NCBI RefSeq assembly: GCF_963675165.1
Contig: NC_087382.1
Coordinates: 1,736,001-1,800,000, forward strand
Length of the DNA: 64,000 nucleotides
Direction of reading: 5' to 3'
From: Halichondria panicea
Lineage: Eukaryota > Porifera > Demospongiae > Suberitida > Halichondriidae
The notes under the pieces are model-generated. The model saw only the letters and a program-made list of their open reading frames with translations, made no database searches and was not told where the DNA came from. Both the position numbers and the translations under genes were made by a program. Numbering within the stretch: the stretch's first letter is position 1; each line of letters begins with the position of its first letter. Positions 1 to 16,869 of the stretch are shown here, piece by piece.

Positions 1-1197
1 ACGAGTGTATCCGGAGTCGACAAAGCACAACGGCTTTTGAATACCATAACTGATCGTGTAAAAACTGATCCCCTTGCTTACAATGGCTTTGTTGATATAA
101 TCAAAAAGGAAGGCATATGGACATCTTGTTATTTAGATGAGTTTCAGAAAGCCTATGAGGAGCCTAGCAGTGAAGTACTGTTGGGAAATTGTTGCTCACA
201 TGCTGTTGTGGCAGAGAAGTTAGAGTTGCCATCATCATACTTTCAGGTACGACAACAACATCACGGCTTGACTATATATCTATATATGGAACTTCAGTCA
301 AAGTATATAATGTGTACAAAATTCTGAAATTGCAATGTCAGCGTGTTTGCAGCAATGTTTAACTATAGTCCAGCACGTGATGTTATCGTACCTCCTTTGG
401 CGTAGTCATCTAAAATGCCGGTCAGTGTGTACCGTATACTGTAAATAAGGCCCCCTTCTCTCCCATAATTATAAAAGCACCATATAAATTTATCTGTTGT
501 TCATACGCTATAATTATAGCCTTAAAAACATAATTATTAAAATCAGCGCTTTATAATCAGAAGAAATTTATTTTCCTGGATCCACCCTTCAGGCATTTGG
601 GATTTGTGCCATACCTTTCTAGCTTGTTCGCAGGCATGCATAGCTAATTGTGTATAATCGGAAATAAATGATTGTTTCATAATTATCATGCAGGCAAGTT
701 TCCCAATAGACGAGCTCCCAGAAACCAATCAAATTATGGATATTCAGCATGACAGTTACCATGGCGAAATCTCTGGAAAAGAAGCTGAATTCAGGCTAAA
801 AGCATTCAAAACTCGAAGCTATCTTACATGCTACAGTGTAAGTCACGAGCAATATCTACTGTCCGTATACCAACCAGTACTAAGAGGGAACGAAATAAAA
901 CATGAGATGAGAAACTTTGTGATAACTTTCAAGCACGATGACAAGAAAATCTATCGGATAACCGACAGAGAATTTAACAGCCTCGAAGAAATGCTTGAAA
1001 CCTATGAGAGGGAGAGTCTACACCATTCTCTCCCAAACATTGGAAGAATGGTATCTGAGGAAGAATATCTTCAATTGAGGCAACAGCAACGGCAAGGCCA
1101 TTCTCTCCTAAACATTGTATCTGAGGAAGAATATCTTCAATTGAGGCAACAGCAACAGCAACAGCAACAAGATTGTCCAAAATGCCTAATTTTATGA
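1..1197 (+). CDS. Death-fold plus SH2 domain protein, 3' part (join 1..246, 694..1197)
   Basis: The gene is open from base 1, so its start lies before the window. The first visible exon ends at TTTCAG with a gtacga donor; the second starts after a tgcag acceptor; both junctions are phase 0 and the stop is at 1195-1197. The first exon (82 codons) resembles the last helices of a death-fold (CARD/death-like) domain. The second exon starts an SH2 domain at about SYHGEISGKEAEFRLK, with the later YLLSVY and YRITDREF strands in place. At the FLVR position the sequence reads YLTCYS, so the phosphotyrosine-binding Arg appears to be Cys. The tail is Gln-rich and contains EEEYLQLRQQ twice, a local tandem duplication that also copies the tyrosine motif. 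The likely role is a cytoplasmic signalling adaptor. The SH2 call is firm from the motif order; the death-fold call is weaker because only its end is visible. Confidence 0.7.
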
Positions 1198-1260
1198 ACT
1201 AAATGACAGATGCATGAGCTTGAGTATTTTTTATTGACATGTACGTTTTACTGTGTGTAT

Positions 1261-1573
1261 TACCGTATAGCGGGTATATTTCGAGGGTATAAATTTTCGC
1301 GGATGGACCTCTACAAAGGATTTCGCGGATTTTATTTTTGTGGTCTGAGTTCCAGCCTTTTGGCGCATGCGCACATCAACATGCAGCGCTGTACCTCCAC
1401 ACCGTTAGCCTCGAATCCAGGCCTAGCTTCTTTCAGCCTTTTCCCCTTTTTATCGATAGGTGTGGTCAATAATACTGAACACGCCTACATTTTAATAAGA
1501 TATAAATTTTCGTACGTATAAATTTTCGCGGTACAGGCTCAATCCGCGAACATTTATACCCGCTATACGGTAT
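1261..1573. repeat. Foldback MITE, TACCGTATAGCGGG family
   Basis: Terminal inverted repeats start with TACCGTATAGCGGGTATA and end with its reverse complement. Inside are repeated blocks such as TATAAATTTTCGCGG in both orientations. No coding capacity is seen. Related copies lie at 18557-18767, 19846-20060 and 42671-42881, and decayed ones near 2960-3106 and 4848-4905. Confidence 0.8.
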
Positions 1574-2007
1574 ATATCCACTGGTTGCAAATGCTAGATA
1601 TTACAGAACGATCTTTGCCTTAATTGTCTCTTCATTATAGACTTGGCAAAGAATCGTTTATAATTATTTATTCATGACCACCTGGTGGAACGATCATTGC
1701 CAATTATGTATACCAGTATAATTATTATGTCCTAGTACATGTACTAAGTTTTGTTTCAACAATAATCACATGTTGTCTTAACAATGATAGAATTAACATT
1801 ACGTGTGCAAAAATCCACTCTGCAAAGCATCACCTACTCATTAAATAAAATACAGTATATGCCACTGCACACAGAACAAAATGTACACAATAAGCACATA
1901 CATAGAACAATTCCGTGACAAATAGTATGATTTAAGAGTTCAAATTTATTATTACGTTCATCTATCGAGTTCCATTTCACCAAATATCTCGATCGACAAT
2001 TCTCCAC
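1574..2007. other. Intergenic spacer with poly(A) signal for the minus-strand gene
   Basis: AT-rich spacer without a convincing open frame. An AATAAA on the minus strand (1945-1950) lies about 60 bases downstream of the G3BP stop codon and is a plausible polyadenylation signal. Confidence 0.45.
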
Positions 2008-5000
2008 CTAACGTTTTGGAGGTTTTCCCCCGCCTCCACCTCCGCCTCCTCCTCTGGGCTTATTTCCCCCGGGGCCACCGCCAAAACCACCCCCTCTATT
2101 CCGATCTCGATCACCTGACCCACCACGCCCACCCCCACGAGATGATCGCTTCTCCTCGATATTCAATTGCTTTCCACGAATCTCAAGTGAATTTTTGTGG
2201 TTGGCCATCAAATCCGTCACCGTTTTTGGATTAGTGAAAACAATAAAAGCGAAATTTTTCGGATTTACTCGAATGTCTCCAACTGGTCCAAATTGATCGA
2301 ACAGCTGTCGAAGCTCCGCCTCTGTTGTATTTGCTGGTAGGCCCCCCACGAAGAGTTGACAGCTGTCCGGGATGTCACGCATGAGGGGCTTCTTGTCCTT
2401 GAGGGCAGAGGTCAAAGGTTGTGTCTGGGGTCGATTGTTATCCGTCCGTCTCGGCCGAGGGTCTCTCTGTGGGAGGGATTGAGACGTGGAGATAGCCTGT
2501 GTGTGTGTGGTGTGGGGCAGGTGATGTGTGTGTGTGTGGGCAGGTGTGTGGGGAGATACATGTGTACTATAATGAACTTGGGTCTTATACGTGTAGTACA
2601 GTGAATAATACACACAAAACAATTAAATGTTGACAACTAAAAGTAATATTGAACTGACCGTACTGTTGAGTGGTCTATTGGACGACTGATTCTGAGCCAA
2701 TCGACTCGCCCAAGTGGAGGCTACAAAGGAAAAGACGATAAACACAGTCCGCTAGCTACAGAATGAATATTATTTTTCAGTGAAATTAACCTACATGTAT
2801 AGTGGTGGCCCTGGGGCAGACCAACAGTGGCTGTGATAAAGAGGTGGCCTGCTAACACAGGTCCAAACACATGCTATTATCACTATACGGTAGTATAGAG
2901 GATGGCCTGCTAACACGTACGTACTTGTTCAAATTAACTAGGCTAAAATTTTATTATTACTCCGTATAGCGAGATATTTTGAGGGTAAAAAATAACCATG
3001 TACCACGAACATAAACGACAAATATCCAAAATGCTGCAAAAAAGGCTGCTATTTTGCGAAATCCTAGTTTTCTAACGGTCTTTCTGCAAACGTTTATACC
3101 TTATTATAATTATGGTAGACTGTATAAAACAAACCTTTGTTGTCTTGTTCAGGTACTTCTGCCGAGAGGAACGTCTCCTCGTCTTGTCTGACCTCCACTG
3201 GCTCTGTTGCACTCGGGAACTCTTGTGGTGGTTGAGTGGGCGTATCCACACCATTCACAGTTGCCACCTCCCCCAGCGAATCTGTGTGGGTGTGTGTGGG
3301 TGTGTAACCACATTCCATACAACAGTGTGAGCACGACAAAACACACACAAAATGGCTACCCACACCCACCATATTGGTCCCAGGCTCCTGTTCCCACCTC
3401 CTGCGGTGGCTCTTCGGTTACGATGACAGAATTGCCGACCTCAGCAGTTACGCCATCGTAAGTCTCACCGCCCACACCACCAGCATCACCACCCGCCCCA
3501 ACACTCGGAGGAAACTCACAGCTTTCCGTCGGCTCTGTGTGAAGAGTGTTCTCGGGATTCTCTGTGGAGGCAACAAATAGACGCATGACGAACCTATTAT
3601 ATACTCTAATTAGAGCCCACCTGGAGTTTCATTGGTCTCGCTCTCGCTGACAAGGTCGTCGTCTTGGTAACGGAAAATGTCGTTGTGAACGTAGAAGCTT
3701 TTTTCTTTTTGCTGAGCCAGCACAAACGTCTGCACAAAAGCTCTCATCGGATGACCCTTGATGGACAGCTCTCCCGTCACCTGTCAGGTTACCATAGCAA
3801 CACGGCAGTTATATAGTGACACAGTACATGCAATTGTACAGTACGAACTAAAGTTACAAGAGCACAACAATCCAGTGTTTTATTGAATATACAGACACAA
3901 GCACGAGGGCGAACAGCCATGAAATACGAGGACTCATGCTATCATAGTGAAAGCACCGCGGGTGCTGATGCCTCGGTGGAGATGCCAAAGCTATATAATA
4001 TAAGCTACTAATAGCTTTTATACTGATGAACATTTTTGCAATAATTATTTTGCTGCATGCAAACTCAAAGAGTGGGTAATGATCCACCATGATTGTTGTT
4101 AAAAACGATCGATGCCAAAAGTTCAAGTCTAAAATTAATGGCTGCCATCAGCAGAGCCTTGCAGCTCTCTTCTCACTCTTGCAGCTACCCAATAGCTAGC
4201 GTTCTAGTGCAGAGCTAAGTACTAAGTGGAGTAGTAACACTCGGTAAATAAGTAGGGCTACGTGCTCTTCTGAAAAGGCTGCAATGGCATTCCAAGTAAG
4301 CAAAACTAGGCATAACTCGAGAACGAAGCATTATTTTGCAAATCCACGATATAAATCCAAGTAAAATGACTAGAAGCCTATAGAAACTCTTACTTGCACT
4401 TGATTCATCCTTGAGCAGCTGTAGCAGTCTACACACACACACAGACACACAAACACACTACCGTATACCTCACTTGCGCATGCACACCGAGGCATAATTA
4501 TCACGACGACTCTCTTACCAAATAATGGCTCGAGGCCACACGTGTAATAAACTTTGACCCTTGTCACGTTGATAAGGTAATATAAAAATTAATACAGTAG
4601 CCATTATTTTACCTGTACAACGATTCCGTTCTGTAGCGTGGAGTGGGCGTCAACCTGCTTGATCTTAGCATGCACCTGCTGTAGGTCCAGCGAGATGATC
4701 TTTTCATGAATGTCCTGTATAAATGGACGAGGGACACACAATTATATAGGGACATAATATACAGAGATCAGGTTAGCTAGGGCTTTGTTTCTGTAAGACG
4801 AAGGACATATACGCAATAATTATATACATGAAGAGACGGTTATTGTAGAGCAGGTATATATTTCGAGAGTATAAACTACATAACTTTTTCCGGGACAAAA
4901 TGAACAACATTCCCTATTGATAAAGGGTTACAAAGGTCAAACCACACCCACACTTTGTCCGATGACAGGTTCCTCGCTCCCAATATCTGAACCGCCATGT

Positions 5001-5421
5001 ACAAATGAGGAGTGCGCTATATAGAACCGATGCATTTCTGATGGGTCCTTGTGCATCTGTGTATAGTACTGGCGGACAAAAGCCTGACCAATCAGAGCGG
5101 GATCTGAGGGGGGTGGGTTATATAGTGACAAGCAATATTCGTAAATATACATAAGTACGTAAAATTATGTAGAAGGTGATTTATACAATAGTAATTCTGA
5201 AAGGGCCGAAAAAAAACTAAAAATGACTAATTAAGATCTCAAGTTGTTGATAGTTTCCTGACAGTGACGTACGAACTATTCATATGCGCACAAGCGTAAA
5301 TGCCCAGGACAAACATGGGTCGAGGTAGGTTTACACATACTGACAAGCAAATATACGTGTACGTACATACATTGTGATGGGAGTGAAACGTACAAACTAA
5401 CTTACCAGGAAAGGCATCCAT
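2008..5421 (-). CDS. G3BP: G3BP stress-granule RNA-binding protein, complement(join 2008..2496, 2659..2720, 3135..3281, 3370..3561, 3621..3780, 4613..4714, 4952..5103, 5406..5421)
   Basis: Eight exons join in phase to a 439-residue protein, close to the usual length of animal G3BP. The first exon is only 16 bases (MDAFP). Residues 1 to about 140 form an NTF2-like domain, recognised from FVRQYY, HRFY, VHGG, VDAH and FVQTFVLA followed by FYVHNDIFRYQD. Residues about 145-320 are acidic and Pro/Thr-rich, with the family motif STWASRLA. An RRM follows at about 323-394 (RNP2 LFVGGL, RNP1-like FAFIVF). The end is an RGG/Gly-rich tail of about 45 residues. Members of this family dimerise through the NTF2-like domain, bind RNA and nucleate stress granules in the cytoplasm. 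The last exon and the 3281 exon follow CA-rich acceptors. The ATG at 5419-5421 is chosen because it splices in phase into the conserved DPALIGQAF start of the NTF2-like domain. Confidence 0.93.
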
Positions 5422-5960
5422 TATGAGCATTAATCAGTAGATCTGTGAGTGTGGGGGCGTGTGCGTGTGTGTGGAGGGTCAATCATGATCTCTACTCGTA
5501 CGTACATACATACACGTATAATTATGTTAATTATATTTATAGCGCTATGAATCTAAAATTACACACACCCGAGACTATTTTAAACTATTGAACAAATATA
5601 TTAGAAGTTTAATACATGACAGAGAGGAAACAAGTACATACGTACTCGACATCACAATGTAGAGCACGATATTTGCAGATAATATTGGCCCTTAGCGTGT
5701 AAATAACTTCTTCTAGCAACCTACACACAAGCGATCACAGCACACACGCTAGCTCACTAGTAGGGCGGGCCTCTTACCTGATACAGTGTAGCTAGTATAC
5801 GGACTGGAGGGGCCTCGCGAAGGCTGGACAACGAAGATATCTTAGTACAGAGCGGCCATTTTACCTAGCTCCATGTGACAGGGATACCTCATGTTCGCGC
5901 ATGCGCAGTATAAAATTGGAGGGTTTGCTAACAGATTATTTGCTAAAATGAACAAGTTAA
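5422..5960 (-). promoter_or_regulatory. Probable 5' leader and promoter of the G3BP gene
   Basis: On the minus strand a stretch around 5779-5900 ends in CAG followed by a gtaaga donor (near 5778). A CACAG acceptor lies near 5443, just before the start codon, so a non-coding first exon and a leader intron of about 335 bases are likely. The putative leader holds a very short upstream frame beginning ATGGCC. The model rests on splice signals only. Confidence 0.4.
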
Positions 5961-6084
5961 TTTTTATATAATTATAATGAATGCAGTACTGGATATAATT
6001 ATTATAATAGATTGCTTAGACACTACAATAAAAAAAAGTGCAGGAAAATTGAATGTTTGATCATGAGAGTTCAGGGTACAGTAC

Positions 6085-9869
<3,785 letters not shown>

Positions 9870-10051
9870 ACTGCGCTGAAGGTCGAGTAGAACTATCCAA
9901 GACACGAACGAACGCACAAAGGTAGCTAGCTAGCTAGCTTGTTGGGATCATATCCGGGAATGAGTAGGGAAATTCCTTCACAGGATAAAACCACAACCAG
10001 CAATATCAGCCCCGCCCCTAGCTAGCTCAGGAAGTGTATTTGCTTCCTTCT

Positions 10052-12300
10052 TGCATAACCAAGGGTATGCTAATGGTGATGAAACAGAGGAGCTATTGAT
10101 AACTTCTGGTGGTAGAGAATTCCAGTTTGGTATTACGTCCAGAAAAAAGGAATGTTTGTGGGATGAGGTTCCCTAGCTCTCTTGATTTTGCCCCCGAGCT
10201 ATTAGGTCTGGCCCCCAGACTAGGTTGTGTGCAGGATGACGGGGAGAAGGGGATGGGTGGGGTGAGAAGATAGTGAGAGGAATACAGGATTTGTTGTTGA
10301 TGATTTTGAAGCATGCTTTAAGTTTTTGGATATTCCTGCGGTCTTTAAGTGATTTGAAGTGGAGTTTATTAAGTAGAGAGATATGTCAGATTTCCATTCT
10401 TCAGTTATGATTTTGCAGACATGCAAAATTAATGATTGGCCAGTTTCTTGGCGAGTGTTGATTGATGGGGGTCCTATAATGATGCGGCGCAGTATTCAAG
10501 TTTAGGTAGCACAGCTCCTGTAAATTGTATGCTTTGATTCTGTGATGCGTCTTTTAATTTCCTGTGGAGCAATCCCAATTGTTGTTTGGATGTCCTCACA
10601 AGTGTTGGTAATGTGCTGAGACCAGGACAGATTCTTACTTGAAACAGGGGATTTGCTGGTTTGAAATTGAGAGGGTGAGTGGGGGATCACATTCATATAG
10701 ACCTTGTGATGGAAACATGGGTTTTTGTTGTTGGTTTAGAAGGAGACCATTGTATACGTATATACATGTATAGAGTGCAGTTGTGGACTGCGCTAATGTC
10801 TTGCTGGAGCTGAGTGAGGTTGTTATCTGAAATTATGTGCTGTGTATAAAGGAGGATGTCATCAGCATATAGTATTAGCTTGGTTCCGGGGCAGAACTTT
10901 AATTCATTCAGCGAGTCCGTGAAAATAATGAACAGTATAGGGGTCCCAGAATATAGAACCTTGAGGGACTCCAGACGTTGCACAACACGATGTTGAGGAT
11001 GCACCTTTCAGGACGACTCTCTAACTTCTGTTTGATAGGTAGTCTGAGAGCCAAACTAGCAGTGGACCCGAGATACCAAGTTTTGAGAGTGATTTAATGA
11101 TCTGATTGTGGGGACAGAGTCAAATGCTTTACGAAGATCGAAGAACTGCTCCTACTAATTGTCTGTTTTTTGATAGTGTAATTGGTGCCAGTCATTTGTG
11201 AAAGTAAGTAGTGCATCCAAAGTTGAAAAACCTGACCTAAAACCAAATTGGTTGTTATAATTGCATGGAGAGAAGTTTGTTTGATGTTATAGATATTTGA
11301 TTGTGAACAATTGTCTTGAGAACCTTTGATACTATAAGGACAGCAATGAAATTGGTCTATAGTTAGAAACATCAGATTTATCTCCATGTAGCTTTGTGGA
11401 TTGGGGTTACATTTGAGACGTTCAAGGCCGAAGGGACTTTTCCTTGTGCACAGTGTAGACCGTTGGGGTGCTATGGAGCTGGCAGTGTTCCTTAACATAA
11501 TGCTAGAGATTCCATCTGGTCCGGAAGCAGTGTTTTGTTTGTAGTGTAGTAGTAGTTCTTCTACCTTCGAAACAGAGCAGTCTATATGGATAGAAGGGGG
11601 ATTGCTTGAGTGGTTGGTGATGGGATAGGCAACGGCTGTGAGGGTTTAGAGAAACAAGATGCAAGATTTGCCTTCTCGATATAATAGGTTTTCGGCTGAG
11701 TGGTTTTTGTGAGTTATCTGGGGTGCATGGAATCCTCTGATGGTTTGGTGACAGTTTTTGATATGCCTTTGGGAGTGGATGTTTTTGGCGAGATTTGAGA
11801 AAAAGTCTTTTTTGGACGATCGAAGGGCACTGGTCAAGTTGTTTCTGCATTTATTGTATTTGGACCACGATTGGAGAGTGTCTAAGCCTTTTGCTCTCCT
11901 GTAAAGACGGGCTTTCAATTTTATGATAGATTTTGTTCTATACGGCAGCTTATTTTTGGAGGGAGATCGTTTTGCAATATAAGCTTGGATATAGTTGCCA
12001 TGAATACATTGAACCATGCAGGTAGACCAAAAGAGGTCAACATCGATATCTGAGAGAGAGCTTGTGAGGATATTCCTACCAAAATTTCCTGCAAGGAGCT
12101 TTAGCACTTTTGGCGGGGGGGGGGTGGGCTGGTGTCCAATGAGACGAATATGATGTTGTGCATGTGCATGTCTCAGCCACATTAAGCAGTGGGCCGACTT
12201 TACAGGACAGAAGTTTTGGATTGTCAGTGAGATAGATATGGTCAATAATAGACGAAGATGAGCTAGGTTGTTGATCTGGTTGGTGACGAAATAATTCCGG
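10052..12300 (-). mobile_element. Decayed non-LTR retrotransposon, minus strand
   Basis: Comparison with the paralogous promoter at 16588-16869 shows about 2.25 kb of extra DNA between CTTCCTTCT and GTGGCTA. Minus-strand fragments read as a LINE in order. At 11646-12338 there is an endonuclease-to-RT linker (KLPYRTKSIIKLKARLYRRAK). Near 10850-10875 is the RT catalytic motif LILYADDILLY. Then come SWSQHITNTCEDIQ, a LLNKLHFKSLKDRRN-like segment and FFLDVIPNWNSLP near 10130. Several frameshifts and stops break the frame, and most of the 5' end is missing. No clear poly(A) or long target duplication is visible. Confidence 0.85.
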
Positions 12301-12414
12301 CTGTGGCTAGCATTCTTTGTTGCATGTTTTGTGCACAACAGCTGTCACAGCTATAGCTTGGCAGAGAGAGAAAGAGTGGACTACTATACTAAGGTATGTA
12401 CTGACTTCCCTAAC

Positions 12415-12484
12415 ATGAACAAGACAACGCTCTGTGCCTGTGTGCTAGCCTGCACGATGACATTACTCCTGGGGCAAACACAAG
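12415..12484 (+). pseudogene. Orphan signal-peptide exon (duplicate of receptor C exon 1)
   Basis: Encodes [20 protein letters not shown], nearly identical to receptor C exon 1 at 16870, with one residue missing. It ends in phase 1 with a weaker gtgcga donor. No downstream exons of this copy exist: the following intron runs into the duplication junction near 13980. The promoter side is interrupted by the retrotransposon at 10052-12300. Confidence 0.85.
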
Positions 12485-12854
12485 GTGCGATATGAATAAA
12501 AACGGTTGTATAAAATATTAAAATAACTATTAAGCCATTGATCGACTAGCTATAATTATAGCAGAGGGGACAATTCAGTAATCCCTTTGTGCTTTTTATT
12601 AGTCATTGATACTTTATAAACAAAATCATTTGGTCAAGGATGAATTCACTTGTCATCAAATAAGCACACAACGTTCTCAAAATGTACGGATATAAATTTT
12701 TAGTTATAGTGCCCTACATAATTATTGGTAGCGCATCCATTTAAGTTTAAGTATCATTATATACTTAGTTGTTGAGGGCACCTAACAAAACTACTTTTAT
12801 TGTTATGACGTATGAGTGTACCTATAATTATTATGGTAAATGGTAACTTTAAAT

Positions 12855-13075
12855 TCCCTGATCCACCACTGGAAAGAAGAGTATGCCCTCTCAATCTAAG
12901 AAGCACAAAAAATATACAGATTGAAAGACCAATTTGCTGGACAAATGCATATATGTGAACTCTTTTTTCCAAAAGCAATATCTATATGGAATGAACTACC
13001 ACTGGAGCTGCAGGAAAGTACATCGATTTTGTCATTTAAGAGAAATGTATACTCTGTCACTTGCATTAGTATAAT
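12855..13075 (+). mobile_element. LINE 3'-end fragment
   Basis: The plus strand reads LFFPKAISIWNELPLELQ and then SILSFKRNVYS, the typical C-terminal tail of non-LTR retrotransposon reverse transcriptases. It is absent from the paralogous intron on the right. Confidence 0.6.
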
Positions 13076-13204
13076 ATTAGTCTTATTTGTACACGCTATT
13101 GTAAGTACTATAATACAGGGCACACATTAGGTTAGCATAATAATTATGCTACTATAGCGTATCCATGCATTTTGCAGAATTATTATAATAAAAATTGTAG
13201 TACA

Positions 13205-13262
13205 GTATAGAACCTCGATTATCCGGCCCTCCATTATCCGGAACCTTGATTATCCGTATAGA
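13205..13262. mobile_element. pogo/Tigger-like terminal sequence
   Basis: TAGAACCTCGATTATCCGG is followed by two more ATTATCCG units. This resembles termini of pogo/Tigger DNA transposons. The other end was not located, so the element boundaries are unknown. Confidence 0.45.
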
Positions 13263-13980
13263 GTCTCAAATTTAATATTAATTTTACACCATGTGTTTCG
13301 GTGCTGTGACAGAAAGAAACGTTAATTTGAAAAAGCCTCATTCAAATGCGTCATTCTTATGTAGAAACACATGCAAGTTGATGGTCAAATAGGTGATCGA
13401 GCGTCTCAAATAAAGAAAGAGGTGTAACGAGAAGTAGTGCTGGACCAAACTGTGAAAGATCGTGCCCCACCCCCAACTAGTTGGAGCATGCAAGACTATA
13501 CCAACCCACAATCTTGTTTTTGAACTTTTTGTTACTTCAGTGCACATGCTCTTCCAACCTTACTCTTCCCTATTTTTCACAAAATGTTTTTTGCACAATG
13601 CACTGGGCCAGGTACTTGTAATTTGGGCCACTTCTTTTGAAAGGCTTGTGTATGTAGGACTAATTCACTGGTGCAAATTCACTCCAATTTGTTTCGTTTT
13701 TCATTTGTTATTAAGCGTATAATTGTACGTCTTTGAATGTTGAACAAATCATAGTATAGTAGGTCGGTCTCTACATTATTTTTGCGTTTGGTATATATAT
13801 GAAGCGTGAGCGACATTTTAATCTGTCAATTCAGTATAAAAATTTAATGTACTGATAACAGCTTGTGTTTCAGATATAGCCTCTACACAGGGTCTCCTTT
13901 TTCTTTTTTATCACAATAGATAAAATACTGTATTAATCGTTCAATGACAGTAGTAATTGGAGGAATAAAGAAAAAAATGT

Positions 13981-14076
13981 GTACGGGTAAGCTACCTACC
14001 TCTAATTATACTGTAATGCATGGTACACACAAAGAGAGAGACTACTATAATATCGGTACAAGCAAAAAGATTAATA

Positions 14077-14080
<4 letters not shown>
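13981..14080. repeat. Fragment of receptor intron 1 at the duplication junction
   Basis: About 100 bases from GTACGGGTAAGCTACCTACC onward match receptor A intron 1 (about 9670-9770) and receptor B intron 1 (about 16375-16450). This piece is fused directly to the truncated kinase start of receptor B at the shared sequence GAATTTTTTTAC, and it supplies the stop codon at 14077-14079. Confidence 0.8.
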
Positions 14081-16587
<2,507 letters not shown>

Positions 16588-16869
16588 ACTGCGCTGAAGG
16601 TCGAGTAGAACTAGAACGAACACACAAAGCTAGCTAGCTAGCTTGTTGGGGAATGAGTAGGGAAATTCCTTCACAGCCACAACCATCAATATCAGCCCCG
16701 CCCCCTAGGCTAGCTCAGGAAGTGTATTCGCTTCCTTCTGTGGCTAATTGTACAGCATTCTTTGTTCTGTCCACAAAAGCTTGTCACAGCTAGCTAGCTT
16801 GGCAGCGCAGAGAGAGAGAGAAAGAGAGTGGACTACTAACTATACCTAAGGTATACTGACTTCGCTAAC
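16588..16869. promoter_or_regulatory. Bidirectional promoter between receptors B and C
   Basis: Only 282 bases separate the two divergent start codons. The segment carries GCTAGCTAGC repeats, a GCCCCGCCCC GC box and CAGGAAGTG ETS-like sites. The left copy (9870-12414) has the same elements but is split by the retrotransposon. The promoter role is inferred from position. Confidence 0.65.

Larger units (their letters stand above)
12485..13976. other. Remnant of receptor C intron 1 (left copy) with inserted repeats
   Basis: 12485-12780 and about 13600-13870 match 16943-17290 and 17810-18062 in the right copy. Between them sit a plus-strand LINE 3' fragment (about 12855-13075) and a pogo/Tigger-like terminus (13205-13262). 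Homology to the right copy ends near 13870. No gene is seen. Confidence 0.75.
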
